Shown here piece by piece: positions 8,748-15,815 of a stretch of 25,434 nucleotides of DNA. Under the pieces are notes generated by a model. It was given only the letters and a program-made list of their open reading frames with translations, was not told where the DNA came from and searched no databases. A program made the translations under genes and the position numbers. Position 1 is the stretch's first letter, and every line of letters starts with the position of its first letter. This DNA comes from an uncultured Candidatus Melainabacteria bacterium (GTDB taxonomy: Bacteria; Cyanobacteriota; Vampirovibrionia; Gastranaerophilales; Gastranaerophilaceae), in NCBI GenBank assembly GCA_934699705.1, contig CAKUXD010000027.1, forward strand, positions 1 to 25,434, in the 5' to 3' direction.

Positions 8748-8775
8748 TTGTTTAAATAATAATACTAATTATAAT
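8748..8775 (+). promoter_or_regulatory. candidate promoter of secDF
   Basis: TTGTTT (8748-8753) and a perfect TATAAT (8770-8775) are 16 nt apart in the 81-bp gap between dapA and secD. AAGGA (8787-8791) follows before the secD ATG. The region is very AT-rich, so chance matches are possible. Confidence 0.45.
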
Positions 8776-8798
8776 TATATTTATATAAGGACGTAAAA

Positions 8799-10103
8799 AT
8801 GAAGAATAAAATTTTATTATTTTGGGGAATTGTTGTTATCGCAATTGTTTCGATAACTATTATTTTCCTAAAGCCTACAAAACTAGGCTTGGATTTAGTT
8901 GGAGGTTCTCGTTTGGTACTTGAAGCTCAAACTACTGCAACAGTTGCTAAAATTACTCCTGATATGATGGATAGTTTACAATTTGCAATTGAAAACCGTA
9001 TTAATAAACTTGGTGTTGCAGAAACTGTTGTTCAAAGACAAGGTGAAAAACGTTTGGTTGTTGAAATTCCTGCTGTTAAGGATTTGAACCAAGCAAAAAA
9101 ATTCTTAGGTGAAACTGCTGAATTGGCATTTAGAAAAGAAGTTCAAAATGGCAGTGCAGTTAGCTGGGTTGACACAGGTTTAACTGGTAATGATTTGAAC
9201 CGCGCAACTTTAAGTACAAGTTCAAATGGTCAATGGGTTGTTGATCTTGAATTTAATGATAAAGGTACAAGAAAGTTTGCTGATTTAACTCAACAATTAG
9301 TTGGTAAACCAATGGCAATCTTCTTTAATGGGGAATTAACTTCTGCTCCTGTTATCAGAGAACCGATTATTGGTGGTAGAGCTCAAATTTCTGGTGGAGA
9401 TAGTGGTTTTGCTTACGAAGAAGCAAAAGAAATGGTAGATTTATTGAATGCTGGTGCATTACCTGTTCCTGCAAAAATTATCGAAGAAAATACTGTTGGA
9501 CCAACTCTTGGTGCTGATAGTATTGAAAAATCAAAAATTGCAGGTGTTATTGGTTTAACTGTTGTTATGTTGTTTATGATATTCTATTACCGCTTACCAG
9601 GGTTAATCGCAGATATAGCATTAATTATTTATAGTTTAATCTTGTTTGCGTTATTTAAACAAATTCCTGTAACGCTTACATTGGCTGGTATCGCAGGTTT
9701 TATTCTTTCAATCGGTATGGCTGTTGATGCTAATATCTTGATTTTTGAAAGAACAAAAGAAGAATTACGCGCAGGAAGAACTTTGTTTACTGCAATCAAC
9801 GCAGGTTTTGATAGAGCATTTACAAGTATTTTTGATTCAAATATGTCAACAATTATTACTTGTTTAATTCTTTATTTCTTTGGTACAAGTGTTGTTAAAG
9901 GTTTTGCCTTAACTCTTGCTTTGGGTACTGCAGTATCAATGTTTAGTGCAATTACTGTTACTAAAAACTTTATGCACTTAATTTTCGGTACTGGTGATTT
10001 GAAATATCCTGCATTATTCGGATTACATAAAGACGAAATCGGTACAGCTTATTCAGCTTCTGAAACAAAACGTGAAAAAGCTAAATTCGGTGTATTGGAT
10101 TAG
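8799..10103 (+). CDS. secD: protein translocase subunit SecD
   Basis: SecD works with SecF in the inner membrane and uses proton motive force to help pull proteins out of the SecYEG channel. The 434-residue product has a first transmembrane helix (about 5-25), the GLDLVGGSRLVLE motif (usually GLDLQGG), a periplasmic P1 region with the NRINKLGVAE and NTVGPTLGADSIEKS segments, and a C-terminal bundle of about five helices containing FYYRLPG and GMAVDANILIFERTKEE. It is compact compared with the roughly 615 residues of E. coli SecD, as in many non-proteobacteria. secF follows after 14 nt with its own AGAGAGG, so the two are co-transcribed. Confidence 0.96.
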   Translation: MKNKILLFWGIVVIAIVSITIIFLKPTKLGLDLVGGSRLVLEAQTTATVAKITPDMMDSLQFAIENRINKLGVAETVVQRQGEKRLVVEIPAVKDLNQAKKFLGETAELAFRKEVQNGSAVSWVDTGLTGNDLNRATLSTSSNGQWVVDLEFNDKGTRKFADLTQQLVGKPMAIFFNGELTSAPVIREPIIGGRAQISGGDSGFAYEEAKEMVDLLNAGALPVPAKIIEENTVGPTLGADSIEKSKIAGVIGLTVVMLFMIFYYRLPGLIADIALIIYSLILFALFKQIPVTLTLAGIAGFILSIGMAVDANILIFERTKEELRAGRTLFTAINAGFDRAFTSIFDSNMSTIITCLILYFFGTSVVKGFALTLALGTAVSMFSAITVTKNFMHLIFGTGDLKYPALFGLHKDEIGTAYSASETKREKAKFGVLD

Positions 10104-10117
10104 AGAGGTATATAGAT

Positions 10118-11080
10118 ATGGAAAATAAACATTTAATTCATGTTGTAAAATATAGATGGGTTTGGATGGGACTATCTGCTTTATTAATAATCCCTGGGGT
10201 TATATTAATGATTTATGCGACAATTGTTTCTCCTCAACATACTCCACTGAAAGTTGGTATTGATTATACTGGTGGTACAGTTATTCAATATGCAGTAGAT
10301 AAAAAAATTGATAATAATTCTTTGTCAGATTTAAGAACAAAGTTAGAAGCAAAAGGAATTGAAAACCCTTCACTTCAAATTATCAATGTTAATAACTCAA
10401 ATAAAACAAAAGCTTCTGATATCATTTCAGTAAGAACAAAATTTATTGCAGAGGGTGATAATACTCAAGTTGATAACATTACAGCAGTAGTTCAAGCCGA
10501 ATATGCAAATGCAGAATTGATTTCATCAACTTCTGTTGGCCCAACTTTAGGTAAGGAGTTGTTCAAAAATTCTTTAATTGCATTAACTTTAGCTTGCTTA
10601 GGTATTATTGTTTATCTATCATTTAGATTTCAATTAGATTTTGCACTTGCTGCAATTTTCGCTTTAGTTCATGACGTATTATTTGTGTCGGGCGTATTTG
10701 CAGGCTTGGGCTTGTTCTTTAATGTTGAGATTGATGGTTTATTTATTACTGCGTTATTAACTGTAATTGGTTTTTCTGTTCACGATACAATTGTTGTATT
10801 CGATAGGGTTCGTGAAAATTTGAGATATTATGCTAAGAAAATGTCTTTTGGCGAAATTGTTGATGCTAGTGTAACTCAAACCATGGCAAGAAGTATTAAC
10901 ACCTCATTAACAACGTTGATTACCTTATTAGCATTGTATTTCTTCGGTGGCGTTACAACTAAAAACTTCGTATTAGCTATGATTTTAGGTATTGCAATTG
11001 GTACTTATTCTAGTATATTCTTTGCAAGTATGTTAATTGACTTCTGGAGAGATAAAAAAACTCAAATTAAAAAAGCGTAA
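10118..11080 (+). CDS. secF: protein translocase subunit SecF
   Basis: SecF is the partner of SecD. The 320-residue product shows a first transmembrane helix at about 15-35, the GIDYTGGTVIQY signature, VGPTLGKELFKNS before the second helix, and the SecF hallmark VIGFSVHDTIVVFDRVRENL in the C-terminal membrane domain. The ribosome site AGAGAGG overlaps the secD stop region (10102-10108). A strong terminator follows at 11110-11157, so secD-secF closes a unit. Length and motifs are normal. Confidence 0.96.
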   Translation: MENKHLIHVVKYRWVWMGLSALLIIPGVILMIYATIVSPQHTPLKVGIDYTGGTVIQYAVDKKIDNNSLSDLRTKLEAKGIENPSLQIINVNNSNKTKASDIISVRTKFIAEGDNTQVDNITAVVQAEYANAELISSTSVGPTLGKELFKNSLIALTLACLGIIVYLSFRFQLDFALAAIFALVHDVLFVSGVFAGLGLFFNVEIDGLFITALLTVIGFSVHDTIVVFDRVRENLRYYAKKMSFGEIVDASVTQTMARSINTSLTTLITLLALYFFGGVTTKNFVLAMILGIAIGTYSSIFFASMLIDFWRDKKTQIKKA

Positions 11081-11109
11081 TTTTAGTTTATTGATAAAAT
11101 TTCAGGCAT

Positions 11110-11157
11110 GGCATGCAACGATATGTTAAATATTTGTTGCATGCCTTTGTTTTTTGG
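11110..11157 (+). terminator. Rho-independent terminator after secF
   Basis: A 10-bp perfect stem, GGCATGCAAC (11110-11119) with GTTGCATGCC (11136-11145), encloses a 16-nt AT-rich loop and is followed by TTTGTTTTTT. It lies 29 nt after the secF stop. Confidence 0.85.
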
Positions 11158-11187
11158 TAAAATCAATAAAGAAATGGGGAAATGTAA

Positions 11188-12720
11188 ATGAAAAAATTAT
11201 TATTATGTTTATTAATATTATTTGTTGGTATTCAAGTAGATGCCGCAACTGTTTGGATTAATGATGCACGCGCGCAATTTCAAACAAATTCTTTAGTTAT
11301 TTTGGGGGTTAATATTAGAACTTTTAATGCTAAGGATTTGAATAAAAATGGAATTATTGATCCAAAATCAGAGGAAGAAAGGGGAACTTTCTTAAATGCG
11401 ATTGACAGACTTGATGAACTTGCTATGCAAGGCGTTAATACAATTCATCTACTTCCGATTACTCCAGTTGGAAAAATTAAAGCTTTGGGTACAGCGGGCT
11501 CTGTTTTTGCTTTAAATTCTTTTAATGAGGTAAATCCACAATTGGCAGATAAAAAATCAAAATTGTCTGCAAAATATCAGGCTATGAGGTTTATTGATGA
11601 AGCACACAGACGCAAAATTAGAGTTTTAATTGATATTCCTGCTTGTGGTTCTTATGATTATTATTTGAAGAACAATGCGTTATTCTTGAAAAAAGAAGGT
11701 GGTGCGCCAGTTGTAGCTTCAGATTGGACTGATGTTAGAGTATTTGATGCAGGAATAGAGGGGCGTATTAATTTAGATTTACTAGATAAGTATAAAGAAT
11801 TGATTGATATGTACTTGGAAATAGGTGCTGATGGCGCTGTTGCAAGTGCTCCAACGATGAAACCTGCTGATTTTTGGTCTGAATTGATTTCTTATGCTAG
11901 AGTAAGAAGTCCTCAATTCTTGTTTATTGCTCAAGCAACAGATAAAGAAGTTCCGTATGCAAAAAATATGCCATTTACAAATTATGACAAACTTTTAGAA
12001 GCTGGTTTTGACGGCTATTATGCAGGTTATTCAAGATTTTCGGATTGGCAAACTGCAAATGAATTATATGAACAAGTAAAATTTAATCAAAAACTGTTTT
12101 CAAAATATAAATTAATCAAATCTGATATAGGAAGTTTTGCAACGCATGATATGGTAAGCCCAATACTTGTTAATGGCCCGCAATATTCGATTATGTTATC
12201 ATGGTTGAATGCAACATTACCTTTAAACGCTTACTTTATGGACGGCTTCCAGTCGGGTGATGATTATATGTATCCTTGGGAAAATAAACGCGCTCCTAAG
12301 ACTTATACTGATGACGATTTATATTTCGTTCATCGTGGTAAAATCGATATCTTTAATTTTTCAAGAAAACCAGAAGGCTCAAATGGTGATGTCTTGCAAA
12401 ACTTTATTTTAGCTAATAAATTCAAGTTTATGATGAACAATATCATGCCAGGTGCAACTTTTGTACCTTTACAGACAAATTCTTCAAACGTATTTGCGTA
12501 TGCTCGTTCAACTAAGCAAAATGCAGTAATTGTTATTGGAAATATGGATTTTTCAAATATGCAAAATGCAAAAGTTTCAGTTCCACATTTGAATGATAAA
12601 ATTGCTATTGTTCCAGTGAAAATTCAAGATATTCCTGTGATTTCAAGAGGCCGTATTAACTCAATCTTAGCCCCTGGTGAAGTTCAGGTGTTATTGGTAA
12701 AGGATTTTTCTATTAAATAA
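11188..12720 (+). CDS. secreted GH13 (alpha-amylase superfamily)-like protein, probably catalytically inactive
   Basis: The 510-residue product has a signal peptide (hydrophobic 4-16, likely cut after VDA at 17-19), then a GH13-type start with a Ca-site-like DLNKNGIID (50-58) and a barrel beginning (AIDRLDELAMQGVNTIHLLPI, 71-91). The four GH13 signature regions can be placed but are degraded: region I is VLIDIPACGS (D149 kept, no Asn-His); region II, GADGAVASAPTMKP (213-226), lacks the Arg and the Asp nucleophile; region III, FIAQAT, has Gln249 where the acid/base Glu should be; region IV keeps THD (319-321). The TMKPADFWSELI stretch resembles GlgE/GH13_3 enzymes. A beta-sandwich-like C-terminus follows (about 420-510). 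I infer a carbohydrate-binding or structural role outside the inner membrane rather than hydrolysis. The family assignment is by motif reading only. Confidence 0.7.
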   Translation: MKKLLLCLLILFVGIQVDAATVWINDARAQFQTNSLVILGVNIRTFNAKDLNKNGIIDPKSEEERGTFLNAIDRLDELAMQGVNTIHLLPITPVGKIKALGTAGSVFALNSFNEVNPQLADKKSKLSAKYQAMRFIDEAHRRKIRVLIDIPACGSYDYYLKNNALFLKKEGGAPVVASDWTDVRVFDAGIEGRINLDLLDKYKELIDMYLEIGADGAVASAPTMKPADFWSELISYARVRSPQFLFIAQATDKEVPYAKNMPFTNYDKLLEAGFDGYYAGYSRFSDWQTANELYEQVKFNQKLFSKYKLIKSDIGSFATHDMVSPILVNGPQYSIMLSWLNATLPLNAYFMDGFQSGDDYMYPWENKRAPKTYTDDDLYFVHRGKIDIFNFSRKPEGSNGDVLQNFILANKFKFMMNNIMPGATFVPLQTNSSNVFAYARSTKQNAVIVIGNMDFSNMQNAKVSVPHLNDKIAIVPVKIQDIPVISRGRINSILAPGEVQVLLVKDFSIK

Positions 12721-12807
12721 AATTAACAAATATTTTATTTGATACTTGTAAATCAATTATATTTGATATATTCTATATATATACAACAGAAAAAGAAGGA
12801 TTAAAAA

Positions 12808-12999
12808 ATGTCAAGAAAATGTGAAGTATGTGGTAAAGAACCATTAAAAGCAGCAAAATTAACTTTCTCTCATAAACAAATTGTTCACAGACAAGCTCCA
12901 AATCTTCAAACTATTAGAGTTAATGTAAATGGTACTGTGAAAAAAATGACAGTTTGTTCTTCATGTTTGAAAGCAAATAAAGTACAAAAAGCTGTTTAG
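12808..12999 (+). CDS. rpmB: 50S ribosomal protein bL28, zinc-type
   Basis: bL28 is a small protein of the large ribosomal subunit. The 63-residue product begins MSRKCEVCGK and has the family pattern SHKQIVHRQAPNLQTIRVNVNG followed by CSSCLK. Two CxxC pairs (C5/C8 and near residues 51/54) form the zinc-binding version. AAGAAGGA lies 7 nt before ATG. The 87-bp AT-rich gap upstream has no terminator; TTGTAA (12746) and TATATT (12767) could be a weak promoter. A strong terminator follows. Confidence 0.95.
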   Translation: MSRKCEVCGKEPLKAAKLTFSHKQIVHRQAPNLQTIRVNVNGTVKKMTVCSSCLKANKVQKAV

Positions 13000-13024
13000 T
13001 ATTTTATTAACTTAGAAAATTATT

Positions 13025-13055
13025 AAAAAAGGAAGGTTTAAACCTTCTTTTTTTT
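13025..13055 (+). terminator. Rho-independent terminator after rpmB
   Basis: The palindrome GAAGGTTTAAACCTTC (13032-13047) is preceded by six A residues and followed by eight T residues, 32 nt after the rpmB stop. The following stretch to 13162 is AT-rich and holds no gene; it must carry the promoter of the next gene, but I see no clear hexamer pair. Confidence 0.85.
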
Positions 13056-13162
13056 ATGCTTAAAAATAATGTTAATATTTCTTAATGTTTTTTTATTAAA
13101 AGGGCAATTATTTTTGTAAAAATAACTTTATATAAATACGAGATATTATATTTGGAGAGATA

Positions 13163-13903
13163 ATGACTATTAATTTTGGTTTTAATCAATTTAATATACC
13201 AATAAATCCATTTATGAATTTGGGCATGATGTCTTTCCAAATGCCAATGGATAGCATTAATATTCCATTGGGTGGTAGTGTTCAAATGCCTATGAACATG
13301 CCAATAGGTCCTTCATTTGATTTTACACAATTATTTAATTTTAGTATGCCAACATTTGATTTTTCAAACTTTAATTTTGGTAGTGTAACTTCGTCTGTAA
13401 AAGGTAATTGTAAACCTACTCAGAAGCTTGATAAGGAGTTTTTAAATAAGGTTAAACAAATTGCAAAGAGAATTAACTGTGATTACAAAGATTTGCTTGC
13501 TGTGATGCATTCTGAGTCTGGTTTGAATTCAAAAGCTGTTAATAAAAACGGTGGGGCAACTGGATTAATTCAATTCCTTCCGTCTACGGCTCGTCAATTA
13601 GGAACTACAACAGAGGCGTTACGTAATATGACGCCAATTCAACAATTGGATTATGTTGAAAAATTCTTTAATATGAATAAAAAAGCTTTTGGAGTTGGTA
13701 ACAGAAAATTAACTTCTGGTGATTTATATACATTAGTATTCATGCCAGCAAAAATTAATAACGAAGTTATTACCTCAAAAGGTTCAGCGGCTTATAAAGC
13801 AAATAAAGGTTTAGATGCCAATGGTGATGGTATGATTACAAAATCTGAACTTGCTAACAGAGTAATGAAACATAGAGTTAATGAATCTGTTTTTCTAGCT
13901 TAA
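13163..13903 (+). CDS. SLT-type lytic transglycosylase with EF-hand and Met/Phe/Pro-rich N-terminus
   Basis: The 246-residue product has an unusual low-complexity N-terminus (1-75) rich in Asn, Phe, Met and Pro (FNIPINPFMNLGMM, FQMPMD, VQMPMNMPIGP, FDFSNFNFG). Then comes a lysozyme-like SLT domain (about 88-200): HSESG with the likely catalytic Glu118, and GGATGLIQFLPSTA (130-143). A canonical EF-hand loop, DANGDGMITKSE (218-229), follows. Such enzymes cleave peptidoglycan glycan chains. The NKGLDANGDGMITKSE tail resembles those on phage-type muramidases (recalled, not searched). No signal peptide or membrane segment is visible, so export is unexplained. GGAGAG lies 5 nt before ATG. It stands alone between two terminators. 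Confidence 0.8.
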   Translation: MTINFGFNQFNIPINPFMNLGMMSFQMPMDSINIPLGGSVQMPMNMPIGPSFDFTQLFNFSMPTFDFSNFNFGSVTSSVKGNCKPTQKLDKEFLNKVKQIAKRINCDYKDLLAVMHSESGLNSKAVNKNGGATGLIQFLPSTARQLGTTTEALRNMTPIQQLDYVEKFFNMNKKAFGVGNRKLTSGDLYTLVFMPAKINNEVITSKGSAAYKANKGLDANGDGMITKSELANRVMKHRVNESVFLA

Positions 13904-13920
13904 TAACCAATTCATAAACA

Positions 13921-13959
13921 AAAAAGAGCGCCAATTACAAAGTAATTGGCGCTCTTTTT
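13921..13959. terminator. bidirectional terminator between the transglycosylase and tsf genes
   Basis: An 18-bp perfect stem (13921-13938 with 13942-13959), core AGAGCGCCAATTAC, closes on a 3-nt AAA loop. A-runs and T-runs flank it on both sides, so it can stop transcripts from the plus-strand transglycosylase gene and the minus-strand rpsB-tsf unit. Confidence 0.9.
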
Positions 13960-13979
13960 ATATTTTTACGTTAAAGTTA

Positions 13980-14840
13980 TTAACCAATTTGTTTCATAAC
14001 TTCATCTGCAAAGTTTTCATTACGTTTTTCAAGACCTTCGCCAAGAGTATATCTGATAAATTTGTTAATAGTTAATTTACCTTCAATCAATTGAGCAACA
14101 GTCATGCTTGGATCTTTAACGAATGCTTGTTCAAGTAAACATTTTTGAGCAAGAATTTTGTGTAAACGACCTTCAACGATTCTTTCTCTGATGTTTTCAG
14201 GTTTGTTAGCAAGGTCTTCTTTACCCATTTCAATACGTTTTTCTTCTTCTCTTGCTTCAGCAGGGATATCCTTGCTTGACAAGAATTCAGGAGCGCATGA
14301 TGCAATGTGTAAACAAATATCTTTCATTAAAGTTGCATCTTTTTTGTCTGTGCTTAAAAGAACACCAATTTTGCCATTGTGGATATATGTAGCAGTGTTG
14401 CCTTCAAGTATTTCAAATCTTCTTACGGTAATTTTTTCACCGATAGAAGCGATTTTTTCTTTAATCACGTCAGCAACTGGTTTGCCATGTTTTGGACAAG
14501 TTGTTGCAAGTAAAGCATCAACATCAGCTGGTTTTGTTTCAGCCACAAGTTGTGCTAGACCTTGGCATAATTCTTTAAATTCGTCATTTTTAGCAACGAA
14601 GTCTGTTTCACAGTTAACTTCAATCATAGCGCCAACGCTATCGTTAACGAATGAAGTAACAAGACCTTCAGCAGCAATTCTGCCCATTTTCTTTTCAGCA
14701 GAAGCGATACCTTTTTGTCTTAGAGCTTCTGATGCTTTTTCCATATCTCCTTCTGATTCCATAAGTGCTTTTTTGCAATCCATCATGCCAGCACCAGTTT
14801 TATCACGAAGTTCTTTTACCATAGTAGCTGTAATATTCAT
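13980..14840 (-). CDS. tsf: translation elongation factor Ts
   Basis: EF-Ts is the nucleotide exchange factor for EF-Tu. The 286-residue product begins MNITATMVKELRDKTGAGMMDCKKAL, with a UBA-like N-terminal domain and the conserved TGAGMM contact motif, then the dimerisation core (NCETDFVAKNDEFKEL; HIASCAPEFLS). The start at 14840 is preferred because GGAGG lies 5 nt upstream; the longer frame from 14852 would place that ribosome site inside the coding region. It follows rpsB by 11 nt, the standard rpsB-tsf pair, and ends in the shared terminator. Confidence 0.97.
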   Translation of the reverse strand: MNITATMVKELRDKTGAGMMDCKKALMESEGDMEKASEALRQKGIASAEKKMGRIAAEGLVTSFVNDSVGAMIEVNCETDFVAKNDEFKELCQGLAQLVAETKPADVDALLATTCPKHGKPVADVIKEKIASIGEKITVRRFEILEGNTATYIHNGKIGVLLSTDKKDATLMKDICLHIASCAPEFLSSKDIPAEAREEEKRIEMGKEDLANKPENIRERIVEGRLHKILAQKCLLEQAFVKDPSMTVAQLIEGKLTINKFIRYTLGEGLEKRNENFADEVMKQIG

Positions 14841-14851
14841 TGTTTCCTCCA

Positions 14852-15622
14852 TTAAGCCTTAACTGTTTCTTCTGCGCTTACGCCAGCATCTTCAGGTTTA
14901 ATTTCTTCAACTTTAGATACGTTTGTAGCTTTGTTTTCGCGAAGTTGTTTACCTTCTAATACAGCATCAGCTAATTTTGATGCGATTAATTGTACTGAAC
15001 GAATAGCATCGTCATTACCAGGGATAATGTAGTCGATGTTTTCTGGATCAGCATTAGTATCAGCTAAACAAATTACAGGAATACCGATTTTTTTAGCTTC
15101 TAGGATAGCGATATCTTCTTTTTGTTGGTCAACAACGAATAATAAATCAGGAAGACCTCTCATATCCTTGATACCGCCTAAAGTTTTGCTCAATTTAGCT
15201 AATTGTTTGTTAATTTGAGCTTGTTCTTTTTTAGGTAATTTTTCAATTTGACCGCTTTCAATAAAGTTTTCATATTCTTTTAATTTGTTAACGCGAGTTT
15301 TGATAGTTTCAAAGTTAGTCATCATACCGCCTAACCATCTTTTGTTAACATAATATGCGCCAGCTCTTGTTGCTTCTTGAGCTACAACTTCTGCAGCTTG
15401 TTTTTTAGTACCAACAAATAATACGTTTTTACCTTTTGCTGCAAAATCTCTTACAACGTCGTAAGCTGAGTCAAGAAAATCAGTTGTTTTACGTAAATCA
15501 ATAACGTAAATACCGTTTCTTGCACCGTAAATATACGGTTTCATTTTTGGGTTCCATCTTTGTGTTTGGTGTCCGAAGTGTACACCTGCTTCTAAAAGTT
15601 CAATCATTGATGCTACTGGCAT
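14852..15622 (-). CDS. rpsB: 30S ribosomal protein uS2
   Basis: uS2 is a protein of the small ribosomal subunit. The 256-residue product shows the family signatures ELLEAGVHFGHQTQRWNPKMKPYIYG near the start and VLFVGTKKQAAEVVAQEA, RWLGGMMTNF and IPVICLADTNADPENIDYIIPGNDDAIRS further on. The C-terminal tail (about 225-256) is variable and acidic as usual. AAAGGAG lies 8 nt before ATG 15622. It leads the rpsB-tsf operon from a promoter near 15725-15752, with a leader of about 95 nt that can fold. Confidence 0.97.
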   Translation of the reverse strand: MPVASMIELLEAGVHFGHQTQRWNPKMKPYIYGARNGIYVIDLRKTTDFLDSAYDVVRDFAAKGKNVLFVGTKKQAAEVVAQEATRAGAYYVNKRWLGGMMTNFETIKTRVNKLKEYENFIESGQIEKLPKKEQAQINKQLAKLSKTLGGIKDMRGLPDLLFVVDQQKEDIAILEAKKIGIPVICLADTNADPENIDYIIPGNDDAIRSVQLIASKLADAVLEGKQLRENKATNVSKVEEIKPEDAGVSAEETVKA

Positions 15623-15639
15623 CTTTCTTTCTCCTTTGT

Positions 15640-15718
15640 TTTTCTGTCTTGTACTACGGGAAACACTGTTCCATTCGCGATAGCGAACTAGGATTTTACC
15701 TATCGAACCAGCGTATCC
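15640..15718 (-). promoter_or_regulatory. possible structured 5' leader of rpsB
   Basis: The segment between the rpsB promoter and its ribosome site carries inverted repeats. TTCGC-TATC-GCGAA (minus strand, 15687-15674) is one hairpin. TTCGATAG (15707-15700) can instead pair with CTATCGCGAA (15683-15674) apart from a 2-nt insertion. CTGGTTC/GAACAG surrounds both. The two pairings are mutually exclusive, which fits autogenous control of rpsB, known in other bacteria. I cannot match it to a named leader class. Confidence 0.4.
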
Positions 15719-15724
15719 GTCATA

Positions 15725-15752
15725 ATCGTATCATAAACAAGGATAATTGCAA
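15725..15752 (-). promoter_or_regulatory. probable rpsB-tsf promoter
   Basis: Read on the minus strand, TTGCAA (15752-15747) is 16 nt from TACGAT (15730-15725), and a TG one base before the -10 makes it an extended box. The predicted start near 15718 gives a leader of about 95 nt. Confidence 0.5.
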
Positions 15753-15789
15753 ACTTACAGGTGATAATGTTAAGCAGATGTTATAAAAA

Positions 15790-15815
15790 TTTTAAAAAGA
15801 CTTAATGATGGTCTT
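15790..15815 (-). terminator. weak terminator at the end of the phospholipase-like gene
   Basis: On the minus strand AAGAC...GTCTT forms a 5-bp stem around a 9-nt loop that includes the stop codon, followed by TTTTTAAAATTTTTA. The stem is short, so confidence is low. Confidence 0.35.

Noticed and set aside
11174..11191. A five-codon frame (ATG GGG AAA TGT AAA TGA) whose TGA overlaps the start of the GH13-like gene.
   Set aside because: Its ATG is inside the purine-rich ribosome site region, it has no site of its own, and such short frames arise by chance.
12750..12768. ATCAA-TTATAT-TTGAT hairpin between the GH13-like gene and rpmB.
   Set aside because: A 5-6 bp AT stem in very AT-rich DNA without a T-tract; not convincing as terminator or operator.
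13082..13285. A 67-codon minus-strand frame between rpmB and the transglycosylase gene.
   Set aside because: Composition is that of AT-rich intergenic and antisense DNA, without a ribosome site or family likeness.
14158..14862. A 234-codon open frame on the plus strand opposite tsf and the end of rpsB.
   Set aside because: It lies fully antisense to well-identified genes, has no ribosome site and encodes a hydrophobic, Ser-rich translation typical of a mirror frame.
15623..15801. Possible tRNA or small RNA gene in the gap upstream of rpsB.
   Set aside because: No tRNA arms, T-loop or CCA end can be drawn; the inverted repeats fit a leader better.
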